From Halichoerus grypus (lineage: Eukaryota > Chordata > Mammalia > Carnivora > Phocidae): 64,000 bases of DNA. This document shows positions 1 through 12,986 of this stretch, in pieces (position 1 is the stretch's first letter; each line of letters opens with the position of its first letter). Made by a program: the position numbers and the translations under genes. The notes under the pieces were generated by a model. That model was not told where the DNA came from. It searched no databases and was given only the letters and a program-made list of their open reading frames with translations. The DNA is taken from the NCBI RefSeq assembly GCF_964656455.1, contig NC_135714.1:121215631-121279630 (forward strand), given 5' to 3'.

Positions 1-1328
1 CTATTTCTGTCAGATTTCTGAAAGCGCTAATCCATGACTATCTAGCATCAGTGTTATTGATAAAATGGTTGGTGCCAATCTGATTATTCCTCTGTAGATG
101 ACATTTCTATTGCTCTCTGGAAACTATGAGGATTTTGTCGTTATTTCTTTGGCTCTAAAATTACACAAATACTTGTTGAAGAATGGGACTTTTTCATGCA
201 TTTATTTGGCATTTAGAGAGTGTTTTCAATCTGGAGACTTTGTCCTTTGACTCTCAAAAATTCTCTTGAATTGATTCTTTGGTATTTTACAAATGCTTCT
301 TTTCTATGTCCTCTCATTATGAAATGCTATTCATCAGATCAATATTTATTGTTTGTTATTCAATGAACAATTTCAAAAATGAGATACAAGTGCTTAGTTT
401 GGATTCTCAATCATCTGGGGTCTAATAGAAATCAATTCCTAGCAATTCCCTGAGGGCTGAATCTTCAGACCTCAGAGGCAAGGTCACAATTAGCAGCTGA
501 ACTTCTCCCAGAAGTCCTACGGCGACCAACCCCCTTATTTTGTAAGTGTAGACACCTGGATAATTAGGTAAATGTTCCAAGGTTTTACAGCCAGCTAGTG
601 GCAGAGCCTGGATCAAACCAAAAGATTCTCATTTTCTAGCTGGGTTCCTTGCTCATCATATGTTTTGATAGTCTGCCACAAACCCAGTGGCTTGAAACAT
701 AAATTCACATATCTTAAGTTCAACCATGATGGGCGTGGTTTCCAAAGGAAATTCTAGGGACTGTTATACAAGCAAAAAGTGGAGAAGGGCTACTGGGATG
801 GCAGAAATGAGACATCCTTCCAAGGAATACCTGCCATCAGTCACTGCCGACAACTCTTTCTGCAACTGTTTATGAAGCCAGTTTGTAAATACATGGTGGT
901 TATTTTATCTATTTAATATTTAAATAGAACATTGCTTCCTTGGGTATGATTACTGAAGAATTGTTTGAAGTATATAAAGCTTTAAATGCATATAAATATT
1001 TTTTTGTAGTAGAACAGGGTCTTAGAATAAACATTGACTAAATCATCATGTTAAAGAAAACTCAAAATGGAGCCCAAAGTCTGAGTATATCCCTGATCCA
1101 ACCACCCACAGCCGTGGAAGGAAAACTTAAGCAGTTCTGATTTCCCTGAAATGCTGACTCTGACTTCAAACTAACCTTTGTAGCTTCCTAGCTGATCAGT
1201 TACAAACAAGTAAACTGATGAGGTGATACTACCTTAAAAGGAATGTTAAGTGCCTGGTAACCAGTCACAATAGAAAGCAAGGCACTTCCTCATTCTGGCT
1301 TTGTAAACTGAGCTTAACTGCTGAGAGC
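1..1328. other. Non-coding stretch with one MIR fragment
   Basis: About 525-620 resembles the second half of a MIR element on the plus strand (a 'gtggcagagcctggatcaaacc' type motif). The short open frame at 422-616 on the minus strand lies across it and is not a gene. The rest is AT-rich unique sequence in which I see nothing. Confidence 0.5.
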
Positions 1329-1350
1329 CAAGCACTTTTAGTTTTGTGAC

Positions 1351-2106
1351 TTTTTAAAAATTTTTTATTGTTATGTTAATCACCATACATTACATCATTA
1401 GTTTTCGATGTAGTGTTCCATGATTCATTGTTTGTGCATAACACCCAGTGCTCCATGCAGAACGTGCCCTCTTTAATACCCATCACCAGGCTAACCCACC
1501 CTCCCACCCTCCTCCCCTCTAGAACCCTCAGTTTGTTTTTCAGAGTCCATCGTCTCTCATGGTTCGTCTCGCCCTCCGATTTCCCCCCTTCATTCTTCCC
1601 CTCCTGCTATCTTCTTCTTCTTCTTTTTTTTCTTAACACATATTACATTATTTGTTTCAGAGGTACAGATCTGTGATTCAACAGTCTTGCACAATTCACA
1701 GCGCTCAGCATAGCACATACCCTCCCCAATGTCTATCACCCAGCCACCCCATCCCTCCCACCCCACCCCCCCACTCCAGCAACCCTGTTTGTTTCCTGAG
1801 ATTAAGAATTCCTCATATCAGTGAGGTCATATGATATATGTCTTTCTCTGATTGACTTATTTCGCTCAGCATAACACCCTCCAGTTCTATCCATGTCGTT
1901 GCAAATGGCAAGATCTCATTCCTTTCGATGGCTGCATAATATTCCATTGTATATATATACCACATCTTCTTTACTCATTCATCTGTCGATGGACATCTTG
2001 GCTTTTTCCACAGTTTGGCTATTGTGGACATTGCTGCTATAAACATCGGGGTGCACGTACCCCTTCAGACCTTTACATTTGCATCTTTGGTGTAAATACC
2101 CAGCAG
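1351..2106 (-). mobile_element. 5'-truncated carnivore L1, 3' end, antisense
   Basis: The element reads as the reverse complement of a carnivore L1 3' end. It starts with a T-rich (poly-A) end followed by 'gttatgttaatcaccatac' and later contains the L1 phrase around 'tccattgtatatatatacca'. An 18-bp perfect duplication, caagcacttttagttttg, flanks it at 1329-1346 and 2107-2124. That is the signature of target-primed reverse transcription and fixes both boundaries. The open frames at 1413-2202 lie inside the element and are not genes. It is the same family as the copies at 11.35 and 39.54 kb. Confidence 0.9.
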
Positions 2107-2229
2107 CAAGCACTTTTAGTTTTGAAATCTCCCTGTTTGCAAATAGCTTCTTTCTTTCTCAGTAAAATATTCATATCAAATAAAACTTTCTGCACTTTAT
2201 GACAATTTTACCATACCTACTTGGTACAT

Positions 2230-2405
2230 TACTATGAACAAGTTAATTAAACTCTGCAAGTTTCTTCATTAGTAAAATGTGGAAATGTTGGTAAGATTTA
2301 TTGAAATATTCTAAACATTGGATGAAATTATGCATATAAATTAACTAGCACAGTGGCTGGTACATGGAATGTGCCCATAAAAATTTGTTAAATCAATGAA
2401 TATTA
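2230..2405 (-). mobile_element. MIR SINE fossil
   Basis: 'agcacagtggctggtacatg' followed by an 'ataaaaatttgttaaatcaa' type end matches the reverse complement of the MIR 5' half; the 'ttcttcattagtaaaatg' phrase upstream fits the core. Old and diverged, with no target duplication visible. Confidence 0.65.
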
Positions 2406-3064
2406 GTTTATGTTGCTTGCCATATGGACATCCCATAAGATTTCTCATGCATATAATTATTTGATAATCAATCCACTAAATGTTAAAGGGACTGGAGAAC
2501 TTTGTTCACGTTCAAAGTTGCTGACAAGTAGTAGTACCTCAGTTGACTTGCTTACAAGCAAATAAGAAAAAAAGCTGAAAATTATTAGTATAAACTGAGA
2601 GAATAGTTAGGATATGTGTCATTTTTGATACTGTAAGTTTAGAACATTTTGCACTAGGCTAGAAGTGGTGACTTCACTGCATAAAAATGACCTTTTCCTC
2701 TGATTGTATATTTATAGGATTGTGGAATGTGAGAAAAACATGCCGTGAGAATTGAACATCAGTGATAAATATTTAAATGTATGATTTTGGTGCTGCTCAA
2801 TCCAGTCATTCATTCAAATGATTATTCAGTCAACTCAATAACTCATTTATTTATTCTCATATTTATTGAGTTCCAAGTCAGTAATGCTGAGGCTGTGAAG
2901 AAAAAGTCACTGCCCCGAGGCTAGCCATGTCATCTCCGTGACCTAATTCATTTGGAAAAATAAAGAAGAGTACGGGAAATTCGAACAGAAGTAGGTCAAT
3001 ATTCCTTGTGCTGCTGTGTAACTAGATAAGTTCCTCCTCTTCTAAGAACGTAGGTCAAGGATAG

Positions 3065-3395
3065 AAACCAGCACTGCCCAATAGAAACAAAATACAAACC
3101 ACATGGGTAATTTCAAATTCTCTAACCACATTTAAAAAAAGTAAAAAGAAATAGGTAAAATTAATTTTAACAATTTATCTTAAATTCAGATTTTCAAAAA
3201 TTACCATTTCAACATGTAATTGATATTAAGATTAATGATGAGAAAAAAAAGATTATTAATGAGATAATTTACATTCCTCTTTTCATACCAAGTCTTTGAG
3301 AGCTAGTGTGTATTTTGCACTTACAATATATCTTAATCTCTACAAGCCATATTTCAAGTGCTCAACAGGCACATGGACTAGCGGTTATCATATTA
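3065..3395 (+). mobile_element. Old non-autonomous DNA transposon fossil (hAT-like)
   Basis: It begins 'cagcactgcccaatagaaac' and contains 'acatttcaagtgctcaacag'-like sequence near its other end, the pattern of a widespread mammalian nonautonomous element with cagcactgtccaata termini. The far terminal repeat is degraded. Family assignment is from memory and tentative. Confidence 0.5.
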
Positions 3396-3404
3396 GTATG
3401 TATT

Positions 3405-3640
3405 ATAGATAGGGTTTAGGATGTGGATGTATCTTTCTGGAGGTCACCATTCAACCTGCTACACTCCCCTAGAGCCTCTAGAAGGAATGTAGCTTTGCCA
3501 ACACCTTGTTAAAATCCAGTGATCAATCACCCAGTGCCGCCCAGTTTGGACTTCCAACACTGTAAGATAATGCATTTGTGTTATGTTAAGTGAGTCTGTG
3601 GTAATTTGCTACAACAGCAATAGGAAGCATTGAAGTTCAT
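3405..3640 (+). mobile_element. MLT1-type MaLR LTR fossil
   Basis: 'gagcctctagaaggaatgta' near the middle and 'gtctgtggtaatttgctaca' followed by 'acagcaataggaa' at the end match the 3' part of MLT1-class LTRs. It is old, solo and lacks a visible target duplication. Confidence 0.65.
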
Positions 3641-3775
3641 CTTAAATTTTGTTTCATCTAGCCAGTGGTCTCTTATTGAAATCGTTGAGTACAAAACATT
3701 GCAGTAATGACTAGTAGGAGAGGCTTCCTGAAGAAGGTTCACTAATGAGTTTGCTTAACCAGGAGAAATACACCA

Positions 3776-3815
3776 GAAAGGAAGGAAGGAAAGAAGGAAG
3801 AAAAGGAAGATGAAT
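3776..3815. repeat. GGAA-rich purine tract
   Basis: An imperfect run of GGAA/GAAGGA units on the plus strand. GGAA clusters can bind ETS factors, but nothing else here suggests a regulatory element. Confidence 0.6.
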
Positions 3816-4737
3816 CTGTGAAAACTCAGGAAAATTCATCAAAATAGTAACTCAATGTATGTATGTAACTATGTCTCATGAACCAATGCCTGCAAAATAA
3901 TGAAGAATAATGTGGAACTTGAATCATATGCTGTCAAACTTTTAATCCCATGAAACATGATTAAAGAAAGAACATTTAGGTGGTATTTTCTTGAAAAGTA
4001 AGCTAGGCCTCATTTATAATGTTTGATGTCAGTATCAGACGTGCTGCTTAAGTCATTTTTATTGAAAGTAATATAACAAAAGCTCCCAGGGATACACATT
4101 TGCTGGGTGCTTTCTGTGACTGTGAGTTTCCAAGTATCAGTAGCTACAGAAAATACGTGAAAGTAATAAAGTTTAAGAATTAACAAAAGGAATCTAGACC
4201 AATTAATAAGAACCTAGAGCTTATTATCAACCAAAATCTCTGCTGTGTTTCAGAGTGTGAGGAGTGTTAGAGAGACCAGGTAAGAAAGCACTTGGTATTC
4301 TGTTGTCACTTATGAGAGTCACTAAACAAGAGAGCAGAAAGGACTTCATCAAATGGGATAAGCCAATGGGACACTTTAAAGGTAAGCCAAATAAACAGAA
4401 AAAAAAAGAGAATCAAGGAACTTTATTGTCAGTACATCTCAAATAACCCACACACAGAGAAGGAAAGGAAGAAAATTGTGGACAGAATTGCCATTGGTTT
4501 ATAACATATATATTATATGTTTTTGGGGAATAAAGTATCTTAAGGTAGAGTAAAATTAATTTGGAATCTTGAGAATACTTTCTTTAGCATGTAAAATATA
4601 AGGTAATGAACATACAGTTTTTCTAATAAACTTTTCCCAAAAGATAAAAAAAGGAATTGATTTTTATATTACAAAGTGTTTAAAGATAAAGTGTTTACAT
4701 ACTGATATTCAATGGTTATTCCCAAAAATACATTTTA

Positions 4738-4961
4738 TTTTTTAATTATTTTTCTATTTTTTATTTTTTTAAGATTTTATTTATTTATTTGACAGAGAGA
4801 TAGGGAGAGGGAGGGGGAATGGCAGAGGGAGAAGGAGAAGCAGGCTCTCCGCTGAGCCGGAAGCCCAATGCCAGGCTGATGCGGGGCTTGATCCCACATC
4901 ACGGATCACAGCCAGGGCCGAAGGTAGGCACTTAACTGACTGAGCCACCCAGCCGCCCCCC
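4738..4961 (-). mobile_element. CAN-SINE, antisense
   Basis: T-rich tail, 'aagattttatttatttattt', GA-rich body and a 'tgagccacccag' head read as the reverse complement of the tRNA-derived CAN-SINE. An imperfect duplication, (a)aaaatacatttta, at 4724-4737 and 4962-4974 bounds it. The frame at 4781-5035 is SINE sequence. Confidence 0.9.
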
Positions 4962-4974
4962 AAAATACATTTTA

Positions 4975-7900
4975 AAAGCTTCATAATAGAAAGATTAGAA
5001 TGTCCAATTCTTTCTTTCCAGACATTGATTACCAAAGATACATAAGCCTGACATATATATCACTGACAACTTTTACAAGCTAAATACATTTTAATAATAT
5101 GCACAGAAGAGTGTAAAATAAAGAGAATGTTAGTGCATTTCATTCTAATGGAAATCAACTATTAGTTGCAGGCTTATAAGAAAATGTTGTAATAGCACAT
5201 ATTTTTTGTTTATTTTGTTTTAAAAACATCAATACTCTTTAGATGTGTTGTTGGGAGATGTCTTCAAATTTGGCAGAGTACAGATGTCTTTTGGTAAGAT
5301 TAACTCAAGAATATTCTATTTCTCCCACAACTCAGCCTTTTATTGCAAAGACAAGTCTACTCAATTTATTTGCTCAATTGTTAGCATAGACACAAAGAAG
5401 GCAGGAATGGAAAATCCCATCTCTCGTTTACTAGAGCAAAAACAAAAAGCTGTGTACTAGTCACCTTTCTTTTCATATCAAGGAAATTATGTATTTTTCT
5501 CTCTTTTCTTCCAATATTCTTAGAGTTTTACTATTTTTGTCTACTTCTAAAGCCAGAAATTTATTCCAAGTCTTGGTGTTTCCCTATTCAAACTATTTAT
5601 GCCAACACATACATAGTTTCTTCATTTCTTCTACAAACATCAGTTCCTTTAGTCATTAGGTGATTGAATGAAATGGAGGTAATTATGACTCTTGACCCAG
5701 GTTTAGGTGGAGTTATGTAACTTGCCTGAAATAGTAGGCAAAAAATTCGGGATTTGAATCCACATCTGCCTAACTCCAAAGCCATCCGTTTTCTATTATA
5801 TGACAAGTTTATCTCCATCACACTTGTGAATGCCAAAGCCTTGGACATATTCCTAAAAGATTATATAGGAGTTCCCTGTCACCTACCACAGCAGAGGTGG
5901 GCAGAGTATGGGAATATTTGAGTTTTTCCTTTAACTAAGATACTTGCCTCATATATTGAGCTATGATTATTAAAGAACAAACAAAAACGAAACCCTAAAC
6001 CCTCAGTGTCGTTTTTGGAGGAGAGAGTGGCATTTTAGCTAAATATATACCCTCAGCTTCTTATGATCAACGAAGTTTGGCTAAAAATTTTATGTCTATT
6101 GAAAAAGTTTATTTTCATCTCAAATATTTCAAAATTCCCAAGTATAATTTACCCTACAATTGTATTTTATAGTTCTGTTAGTCTTGAATAGTGCCTACTG
6201 TTAAATTCAGCACATTATCCATTTCTTCTAGCCAATGGGAACTGAAAATTGTCACAACGTTGAGGAAAAAAGTATTTAAACTGTGGTAAGAATGGATGAC
6301 ATTTCCATCATTTTGTAACTTTCATTAAGTCAGAGATATGGAAATGCTTGTATATGGTATCGTTTCTATTGAAGCCAACTATCTTGGCTTTCATATAAGT
6401 TAGGACAATATCAGTGTTTAAGACATTTTCAAAATTATTGTTTATTCATTGCTTTCCTTTCCTTTTTCATTTTTTGATTGTCCATAAATTGTGACACATT
6501 GCCTTCTCAATTCTTTTGACTTAAATGATCACTAACTCATGTGGGAAAATTAAAATGGTCCCAAAAAGGAAGCCAGTTTCTTAGGTAAAGCATGCTATTT
6601 TGTTTTTGAAATTCCACAAAAATGGGAAAATCAATTACGACTTAACATTTACCCATGGTGGCCTTAAAGGAAGCACATTATCTGCCAAAGACAACTAGAG
6701 CTTTCTAGTCTCTATATGAATTTAGTCTCTTACTCTAAATTTGTCTCTGATTTAATATTTTGCCTTTAGCAATATGTTGGAACACATATAGCAGAAAAGA
6801 TGATTTTTGTTAAAATAGTTCCATGAAAATGATTAAGCATAATTTGGAAAGGAAAGAAACTATGCTGTTGAAAAGGCTAAGGTTGCTTTTGTATGATTAC
6901 ATAGTCTTAGCAGTGTAAATTGAAAGAACATTAGTCAAAAAGTCAATATCCAGCACGCTTAAGCATTTCTTATTAATTCTGGTTAACAGGATTAACCACT
7001 TCAATGGAATAAAAACAACCCATGCTTGCATGAAGCCAAGAAAAATGAGACTTGTTCTACTGTTACAGAAGGTCTTTTGAATGCACTGGTGCCTTAAACC
7101 TTTTATATAATTGAAAATAATTAGGTTTGCATTAAAAAGTCATTGTCATAATAAAAATTTGGCTGGAAACTAATGAAATAAGCTGTGTGTTGTGTAACTA
7201 CTTAACATATTTTTTTATTTGATTAGTTGACTAATCAAATGAATTACAGAGATAATATAATTGACTTTAAAATTTTACATTAACATATGCCCTGAAGTCT
7301 TTCTTAAAAGTCCATTAGGGTATAAACTATATCTATTGGAAGGAAAGATATTAAGTAGGCAATTTACCCTTTATAATAGGTGTTGTTTGGCTGGAAAACA
7401 AACCTAAAATCTGTGGCCTAAAAATGAATGTGCAATCTACAAATGCAGAAAGATTACCAGGTGGGAGGCAATTCCAGCTCTAAAGATGACTATTATTATA
7501 ACCAAGTCACAAGCATATATTTTAGCAAGTAAATGATGGTACACACTAAATGGCAAATTTACACATGAGCTATAGAACACTAGGAAGCTTCTAGCTTTAA
7601 ATTGTTAAAATATCATGTGACTAAGGTTTAAGATCTTTTGCGGTATACTTACCCAAAAAGTAGTTCTAATTTCTAGTTTGTAGGAATTACAGGGAATAGA
7701 GGAAAAAACTAGACAATGAGAGAGTTTAGAAAGCTCTTCATTGTAAAACTCTGCGTAGGATATGGCAGGGGTTTCACCTTTGCTTTTTGGAAAATTTAGA
7801 CGAGGGTGGCTTTGAAGATCTTGACATTAAAGAATCATTTAAGCTGAAGTGAAGTTTCCTCACAACATATCTTAGCTCAACTTCCTCATTTTACCGGATA

Positions 7901-9464
7901 AGGACAGTTGAGTTCAAACGCCACCCAAGCTAGTAAGAACCTGTCACCATGAGACCCCAGATCTGAAGTCTAGTGATCTTTGTATGGCCCCATGTTAATT
8001 TCTCCAAGGGTGAGGTGGAACCTCACCAAGGAGTATGTTCCCCATCATTACACATGTTGCAGAGAAGGCTAGAGGAGAACTTGCAAATGATGCTACTGAT
8101 AAAAAAAAAAATTAAACAGCAGACTTGAGCCTGGACTAAGCAGATGTCTTCAAGGTCTTCTTTGAAAGTGTGTGGTTTTTATGAGTAATTCACAGCCAAT
8201 TGAGCAGACTTTAGCTGAGTAATTTAGGAATCCCACCCCCATTTGTACTCTTGCCCCTAAAAGTGTAATTTTTGCACAGGGAGTAATTTTAAGACATGCC
8301 TGACCACCACGGACAAGTTCATAAAATGGCAAACTTTTTTTTTTTTTTTTTAGCTCCCTAGGAATGGATAAAGAAAGGTTAAAGGAAGCATTGCTGTTGT
8401 TTATTTTTCATTATCTTCAGATAATATTCACATAAAAATGCATTTCCATTATGCTGTCAAATTCAATTATGTAATCACTTCATTTGTACTTATTTTATGA
8501 AGAACAAGAAATATAACATTCAAAGTATTTGCGGTCTATAACACAGCAGCTAAAGATCCTACTTACCTGAAAGATTTTTTTTTGTAAACTATAAATTGCA
8601 AAAGAGATATCAGTAATTATTTCATTCACTTCTACAATGACCTTCATAACTGTTTTGTACTAAAGCATGCTGGGTAGCTCTTGTTTCCAAATGCAGTTAA
8701 AACAAAGCCTCAAAGTCAACATATTTCTCAGCAGGCTAATGAGAATTAGTAGGAAAGATGTACCTTATGTAAGGATACAAAAATGGTTTTAACATATTAG
8801 GTCCTGAGATTCCTCATGAGATTATTATACCCTTTTAGAGCAAACTGTTGCTAGACATGGCCCTTTAAACCTTGCTGGTAAATCAATAGCTTAACAATTT
8901 TATCCTCTGTCTTTCATTCCACGTGTATTGAAGATCTGTCCTCAAGAAAGGACTCTTAGGTGATTCTTATACCCATAGAGTAGAGGACTGTGGTATTGAC
9001 CTGTTTATTAAAAGGAGGAATATGGTCTAAAAACTTTGAATATAAGCCCTACATTTCATTTTCTGTACCCAACAAAAAGGAACAAAAGACGATAAATGAA
9101 ACCACAAACCACAACCACAAGGACAAAACCCCCCTTTTTTTGCACATTAGCTCCTTTTTTTATTGTAACTATAATTGTAATACAGTTCTGAAAGGCAAAA
9201 TGCTAATAAACAATTAAAACATTTTTCTAAAGAAGGCAACTAGGGCAGGAAAAAAAAGCCAAGAACAAGGATATTTTACTAAATAATCAGACTAAAGAGC
9301 TTTTCTGCCCTATTTCCCATTACAAACTCAGGACACTAATGTTCCACACTCAGAACAAAGAACAGTATTAGACTATTAGACTCTTAGCCTTTCTAATTGT
9401 AGATTCTACTTTGCTACCTATTTAAAATGAAAATACTAGTTTTATTTTCAAATTATTCTGATAA
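4975..9464. other. Non-coding stretch, two MIR-like fossils and a palindrome
   Basis: About 5655-5800 and 7850-7985 resemble diverged MIR on the plus strand ('gggatttgaatccacatctg' and 'cctcattttaccggataagg' type motifs). A perfect short palindrome lies at 7217-7240. No coding, RNA-gene or young-repeat signal is seen in the rest. Confidence 0.45.
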
Positions 9465-9715
9465 TAAACATAATGATAACTTATATTTAGTAAGTATCTC
9501 TGATGTGCCAAGAACATGTTGCTCATTACCCCACCTAATCCTCACCATTACTTTGTGACGTAGACATTATTATCCTCATGTAACAGATGAGGACACTGAG
9601 ATGGTGCTTTGGCAAGGTGTCCGAGTTCACACAGCAAAGAAGTGGAAGATTGGGATTCGATTTCAAATCCATCTGACTTCAGAGTTTATGTTCTTTTCTC
9701 TATATTGTAGTCTTA
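9465..9715 (+). mobile_element. MIR SINE, near full length
   Basis: In order: 'tttagtaagtatctctgatg', 'tattatcctcatgtaacaga', 'tgaggacactgag', 'tcacacagcaaagaagtgga' and 'gggattcgatttcaaatcc'. This follows the whole MIR consensus and is one of the best-preserved MIR copies here. Confidence 0.85.
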
Positions 9716-11330
9716 TTTCCTGAAGAAACTAGAAGAGATGTAGTGAACAAATGGGTTAGATTCTTATTCTATTTTAACTCTTAAAACAGCATCAATATTG
9801 TTTACTTTGAGTTGTAAGTTCTTAGGGTTATATAAATTAATACATTAGATTATATTGGAAATACAACTAGGAAGAGCTTACTAAATAGGTTATATAGAAT
9901 TAAAAAAAAAAAAAATCTCCAAATCCTTGCCTCTCGTTTCTATTACAAATATATTTTCCTATTATAGTAATGTTAGTTTAAGTTTACATTGTAGATGTGG
10001 TCAGCTCTAATTAGTACTCGAGCCAGGGAAGGCTAGCTAGTATTTGATCAAAAGGACATAATGCAGATGTGGCCACAATAAGGTTTAGCCATATTTATGA
10101 AAATTCAGCACCACAATTTTCTTAATTTGTGTAACAGAGGTTAAAGATTATGTTTCTTTGGTGAAATGAATGGTGTTTAAGATCTGCAGATGGCTGAAAC
10201 ATCACAGAGAAAGGTACATGAATAGGATGTAGGAATGTAGACTGCCCTTCATCTTCTACCCGTGGAGTTAACTACCTGGATCTCACGCCTAAATGGTCTT
10301 AGATTTAGCCATTGATCAGCAGACTTTTGTTCACATGACTCAGATTAAAGTGGTCACCTAGAATCGTAAACTTTTCATTTCAAGGTTTTGACAGAACACC
10401 TGAGGGACGGTTGGAGCAGACAGAAGGACTTGTGTGCTTGCTTCCTACCTTCTGGCTACTAAATATCCCATGTGTGACAGAATTCAGTCAGACTTGCTTT
10501 CATTTTAACAAAGCGGAGGAGGGAAAAGTATATCTTTTTACCTACCTCTAACTATTAGAAGTCACTAATATTTATCAAAAGGAATCTAATAGTTGTAGGT
10601 GGATAACTTGGCTTGGATTAGTTCAAGATAAATATTATTTAACTCCATGCATTTTATGAACATTGCCTCTATCATTACCTTGGGACGACTGGAATTCCCT
10701 CACCGTTATAACTTTCCTTCCACCAAAAGGAAATGCCACAGGTTGGGCAGGATGCTCTGTGTCATTTTTAAACTAGCTTTTGGACACACTTGGACTTTGC
10801 CTGGGTCTCTGCAGAAGCTGGAAGGTGACCAGGCTGCCTATGGACTCTCTTATTTGCATAACTTATAGAACCAAGCCTCACAATGGCACAACAAACTGTT
10901 ATTCTGTTAAAACAAGGGCTCGGTCCAGATTTAAATGACAGAATAAATGTCCTTAGGTTCAGGAGCTGCTCTTTCAAAGTATTCAAGATTGGTGACAGTA
11001 GGTCATAAAAATTGGCAAGTATGTTCTCTCAACAGTCTTTTGAAAATGGCTTTCCAAGAGAGGGGGTGGTCATTCAATCCAGAAAAATACCCTCCCCATT
11101 TTCTGTGTCGTGGTGAAGAGAAGAAGAATAGCAGTGTGACCCCCTGTGATTGGAAATAGAGCTAGGCTGTTAGAGAGGACTGGTATTGGGATGAGGATCG
11201 TGAGCTTCATGGAAATGAATAACGTGAGCTGTTTTACCATCACAAGATTTAAAGCAGATTAAACCTAACATTACAGGAAATAATATTCAGTAAATGTACA
11301 CTTAAAACACACTTTTTTACAGATGGGATT
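9716..11330. other. Non-coding stretch, nothing recognised
   Basis: AT-rich sequence with an A13 run at about 9902. Short open frames at 10647-11159 on both strands have no start, splice or domain support. No repeat family recognised. Confidence 0.4.
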
Positions 11331-11346
11331 CTTACCTAGGATTTCT

Positions 11347-11452
11347 TTTTCTTTTTTTTTTTTTTTATGTTATGTTAATCACCATACATTACATCATTAG
11401 TTTTTGATGTAGTGTTCCAGGATTCATTGTTTGCCTATAACACCCAGTGCTC
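11347..11452 (-). mobile_element. Very short 5'-truncated carnivore L1 3' end
   Basis: Only about 105 bp of the same L1 3' end as at 1.35 kb, preceded by its poly-T. A 16-bp duplication flanks it: cttacctaggatttct at 11331-11346 and cttacctgggatttct at 11453-11468, one mismatch. Confidence 0.9.
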
Positions 11453-11884
11453 CTTACCTGGGATTTCTAACCTGGGTAACATTCGACAAAGGAAATAATC
11501 TAGGACACATTTTTAAAGTAATAGAAATGTTCCTTATTTTCTTTTTCAAGTCTCTAAATTCAAATGACTTCTCTCCTAAAGGCAGATACTTTCTGAGTTG
11601 TATAATAGTCAGGAGAGGTTCATCCGTTCTTAGGTGTTAGTGAGTTAAGTAGCTTATGGTAATGAATCCCCATTCATGGGCAGAGAGAAGGTTTGTAAAA
11701 TGTTGTTTAAATGAAAAATGTCTGTAACTTTTTACTTTCCTACTCATACATACTGTCTGAGAAGGACTACCTGTTTCCACAACTGGTCATGGCTTTATGA
11801 CTTCTCTTGTGGAAGGAAGTTTAAGAGGAGTCTGAAGAGTGGTTGGGAGAAAAACAGGTTCTATACTCAGATTTGGGACAAATC

Positions 11885-12015
11885 TCATAGTTTCCTCTCA
11901 CTAGTATAATAATAATATCTACTTCATACAATTATTTTGAGGATTAAATGAGATAATCACCTGAAATCATTTAACACACTACCTGGCACGTAGTAAGTGA
12001 TCCATACATGTTTAC
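11885..12015 (-). mobile_element. MIR SINE fossil
   Basis: 'gaggattaaatgagataatc' then 'acctggcacgtagtaagtga' is the reverse complement of the MIR 5' part. Confidence 0.75.
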
Positions 12016-12059
12016 AACAAACAGATATTCGGATTTCCTATTCCAAGTCAGGGGAATAA

Positions 12060-12240
12060 AAGGTACAGCATAGGGAATATAGTCAATGACATTGTAATAG
12101 TGCTGTCTGGTGACAGATGGGAGCTCCACTTGGGGTGAGCACAGCATAACATAAAGAGATGTTGAATCAGTATGTTGTACACCTGAAACTAATGTAACAT
12201 TGTGTCACATCTATACTAAAACGAAGGAAGTTTAATAAGA
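12060..12240 (+). mobile_element. Old L1 3' end (L1MA-like)
   Basis: 'ggaatatagtcaatgacatt' and 'tatgttgtacacctgaaact' followed by 'aatgtaacattgtg' are characteristic of older mammalian L1 3' UTRs. It ends in a degraded A-rich stretch. Confidence 0.7.
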
Positions 12241-12424
12241 AAAAAGATTTTCTATTAGAATTCCTTTCAAATACAAGTATCTCCTAATTTTTCTATCTCA
12301 TAAACTTGGTTTTTCACAAATTTTATTTTCTTGTGAGTACAGCTACACCATATTATCATCATTAACCCTTCCTGGTGCTATGGTTGCTGAAAGTCAATGA
12401 GGCAGGCATAGTGCCCCGGCCACT

Positions 12425-12615
12425 GGGGACAGAGTGAGAGGTGCTGGGTTGAATTCTAGCCACGTGACTGACAATAGTCTGCTTAATTTTTCTGAGCCTA
12501 CTTTCCTTACCTTCCCGTGTTGTTGTGAAAATTAAATGAGGTGAAGTATAACAAAGTGCCCATCACTGAGCCAGTCCATAACAGATGCTTGACAGCTAAA
12601 GTATTTATTTCTGTG
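12425..12615 (-). mobile_element. MIR SINE fossil
   Basis: 'gaaaattaaatgaggtgaag', the preceding 'tttctgagcctactttcctt' and an upstream 'gctgggttgaattctagcca' follow the reverse-complemented MIR over most of its length. Confidence 0.7.
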
Positions 12616-12780
12616 GAGTAAGATGTGTGATGTGGATTTGTCCTTATCCCTATGTAGCTCATGGATCTGCACACCCTGGGTGTCCACTTAATAATTAAAT
12701 ATTTCCAGACTTCGTAAGTAAAATGTATTTCTATGTTTGTTTCAACTTTATTTGACTGTGTGACAAACAGTTGAGTATAC

Positions 12781-12986
12781 GGGGGTGCCTAGGTGGATCA
12801 GTTGGTTAAGCGTCTGACTCGACTCTTTGATTTTGGCTCAGGTCATGATCTCAGGGTCCTGGGATCCAGCCCCATGTGGGGCTCCATGCTTAGCATGGAG
12901 TCTGCTTGGATTCTCTCTCTCCCTCTGCCCTTCCCCAAACTCGTGCTCTCTATCTTTCCCTAAAAGAAATAAATAAAATCTTTAAA
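12781..12986 (+). mobile_element. CAN-SINE, sense
   Basis: Head 'gggtgcctaggtggatcagt', then 'ggtcatgatctcagggtcct', a CT-rich body and an aaataaataaaatct tail. Flanked by aaacagttgagta (about 12766-12778) and aaacaggtgagta (about 12987-12999), an imperfect target duplication. The 12906-13160 frame starts in the SINE and is not a gene. Confidence 0.9.

Noticed and set aside
1413..2202. Three plus-strand open frames
   Set aside because: All lie in or across the antisense L1 3' UTR (1351-2106) bounded by an 18-bp target duplication; they are not genes.
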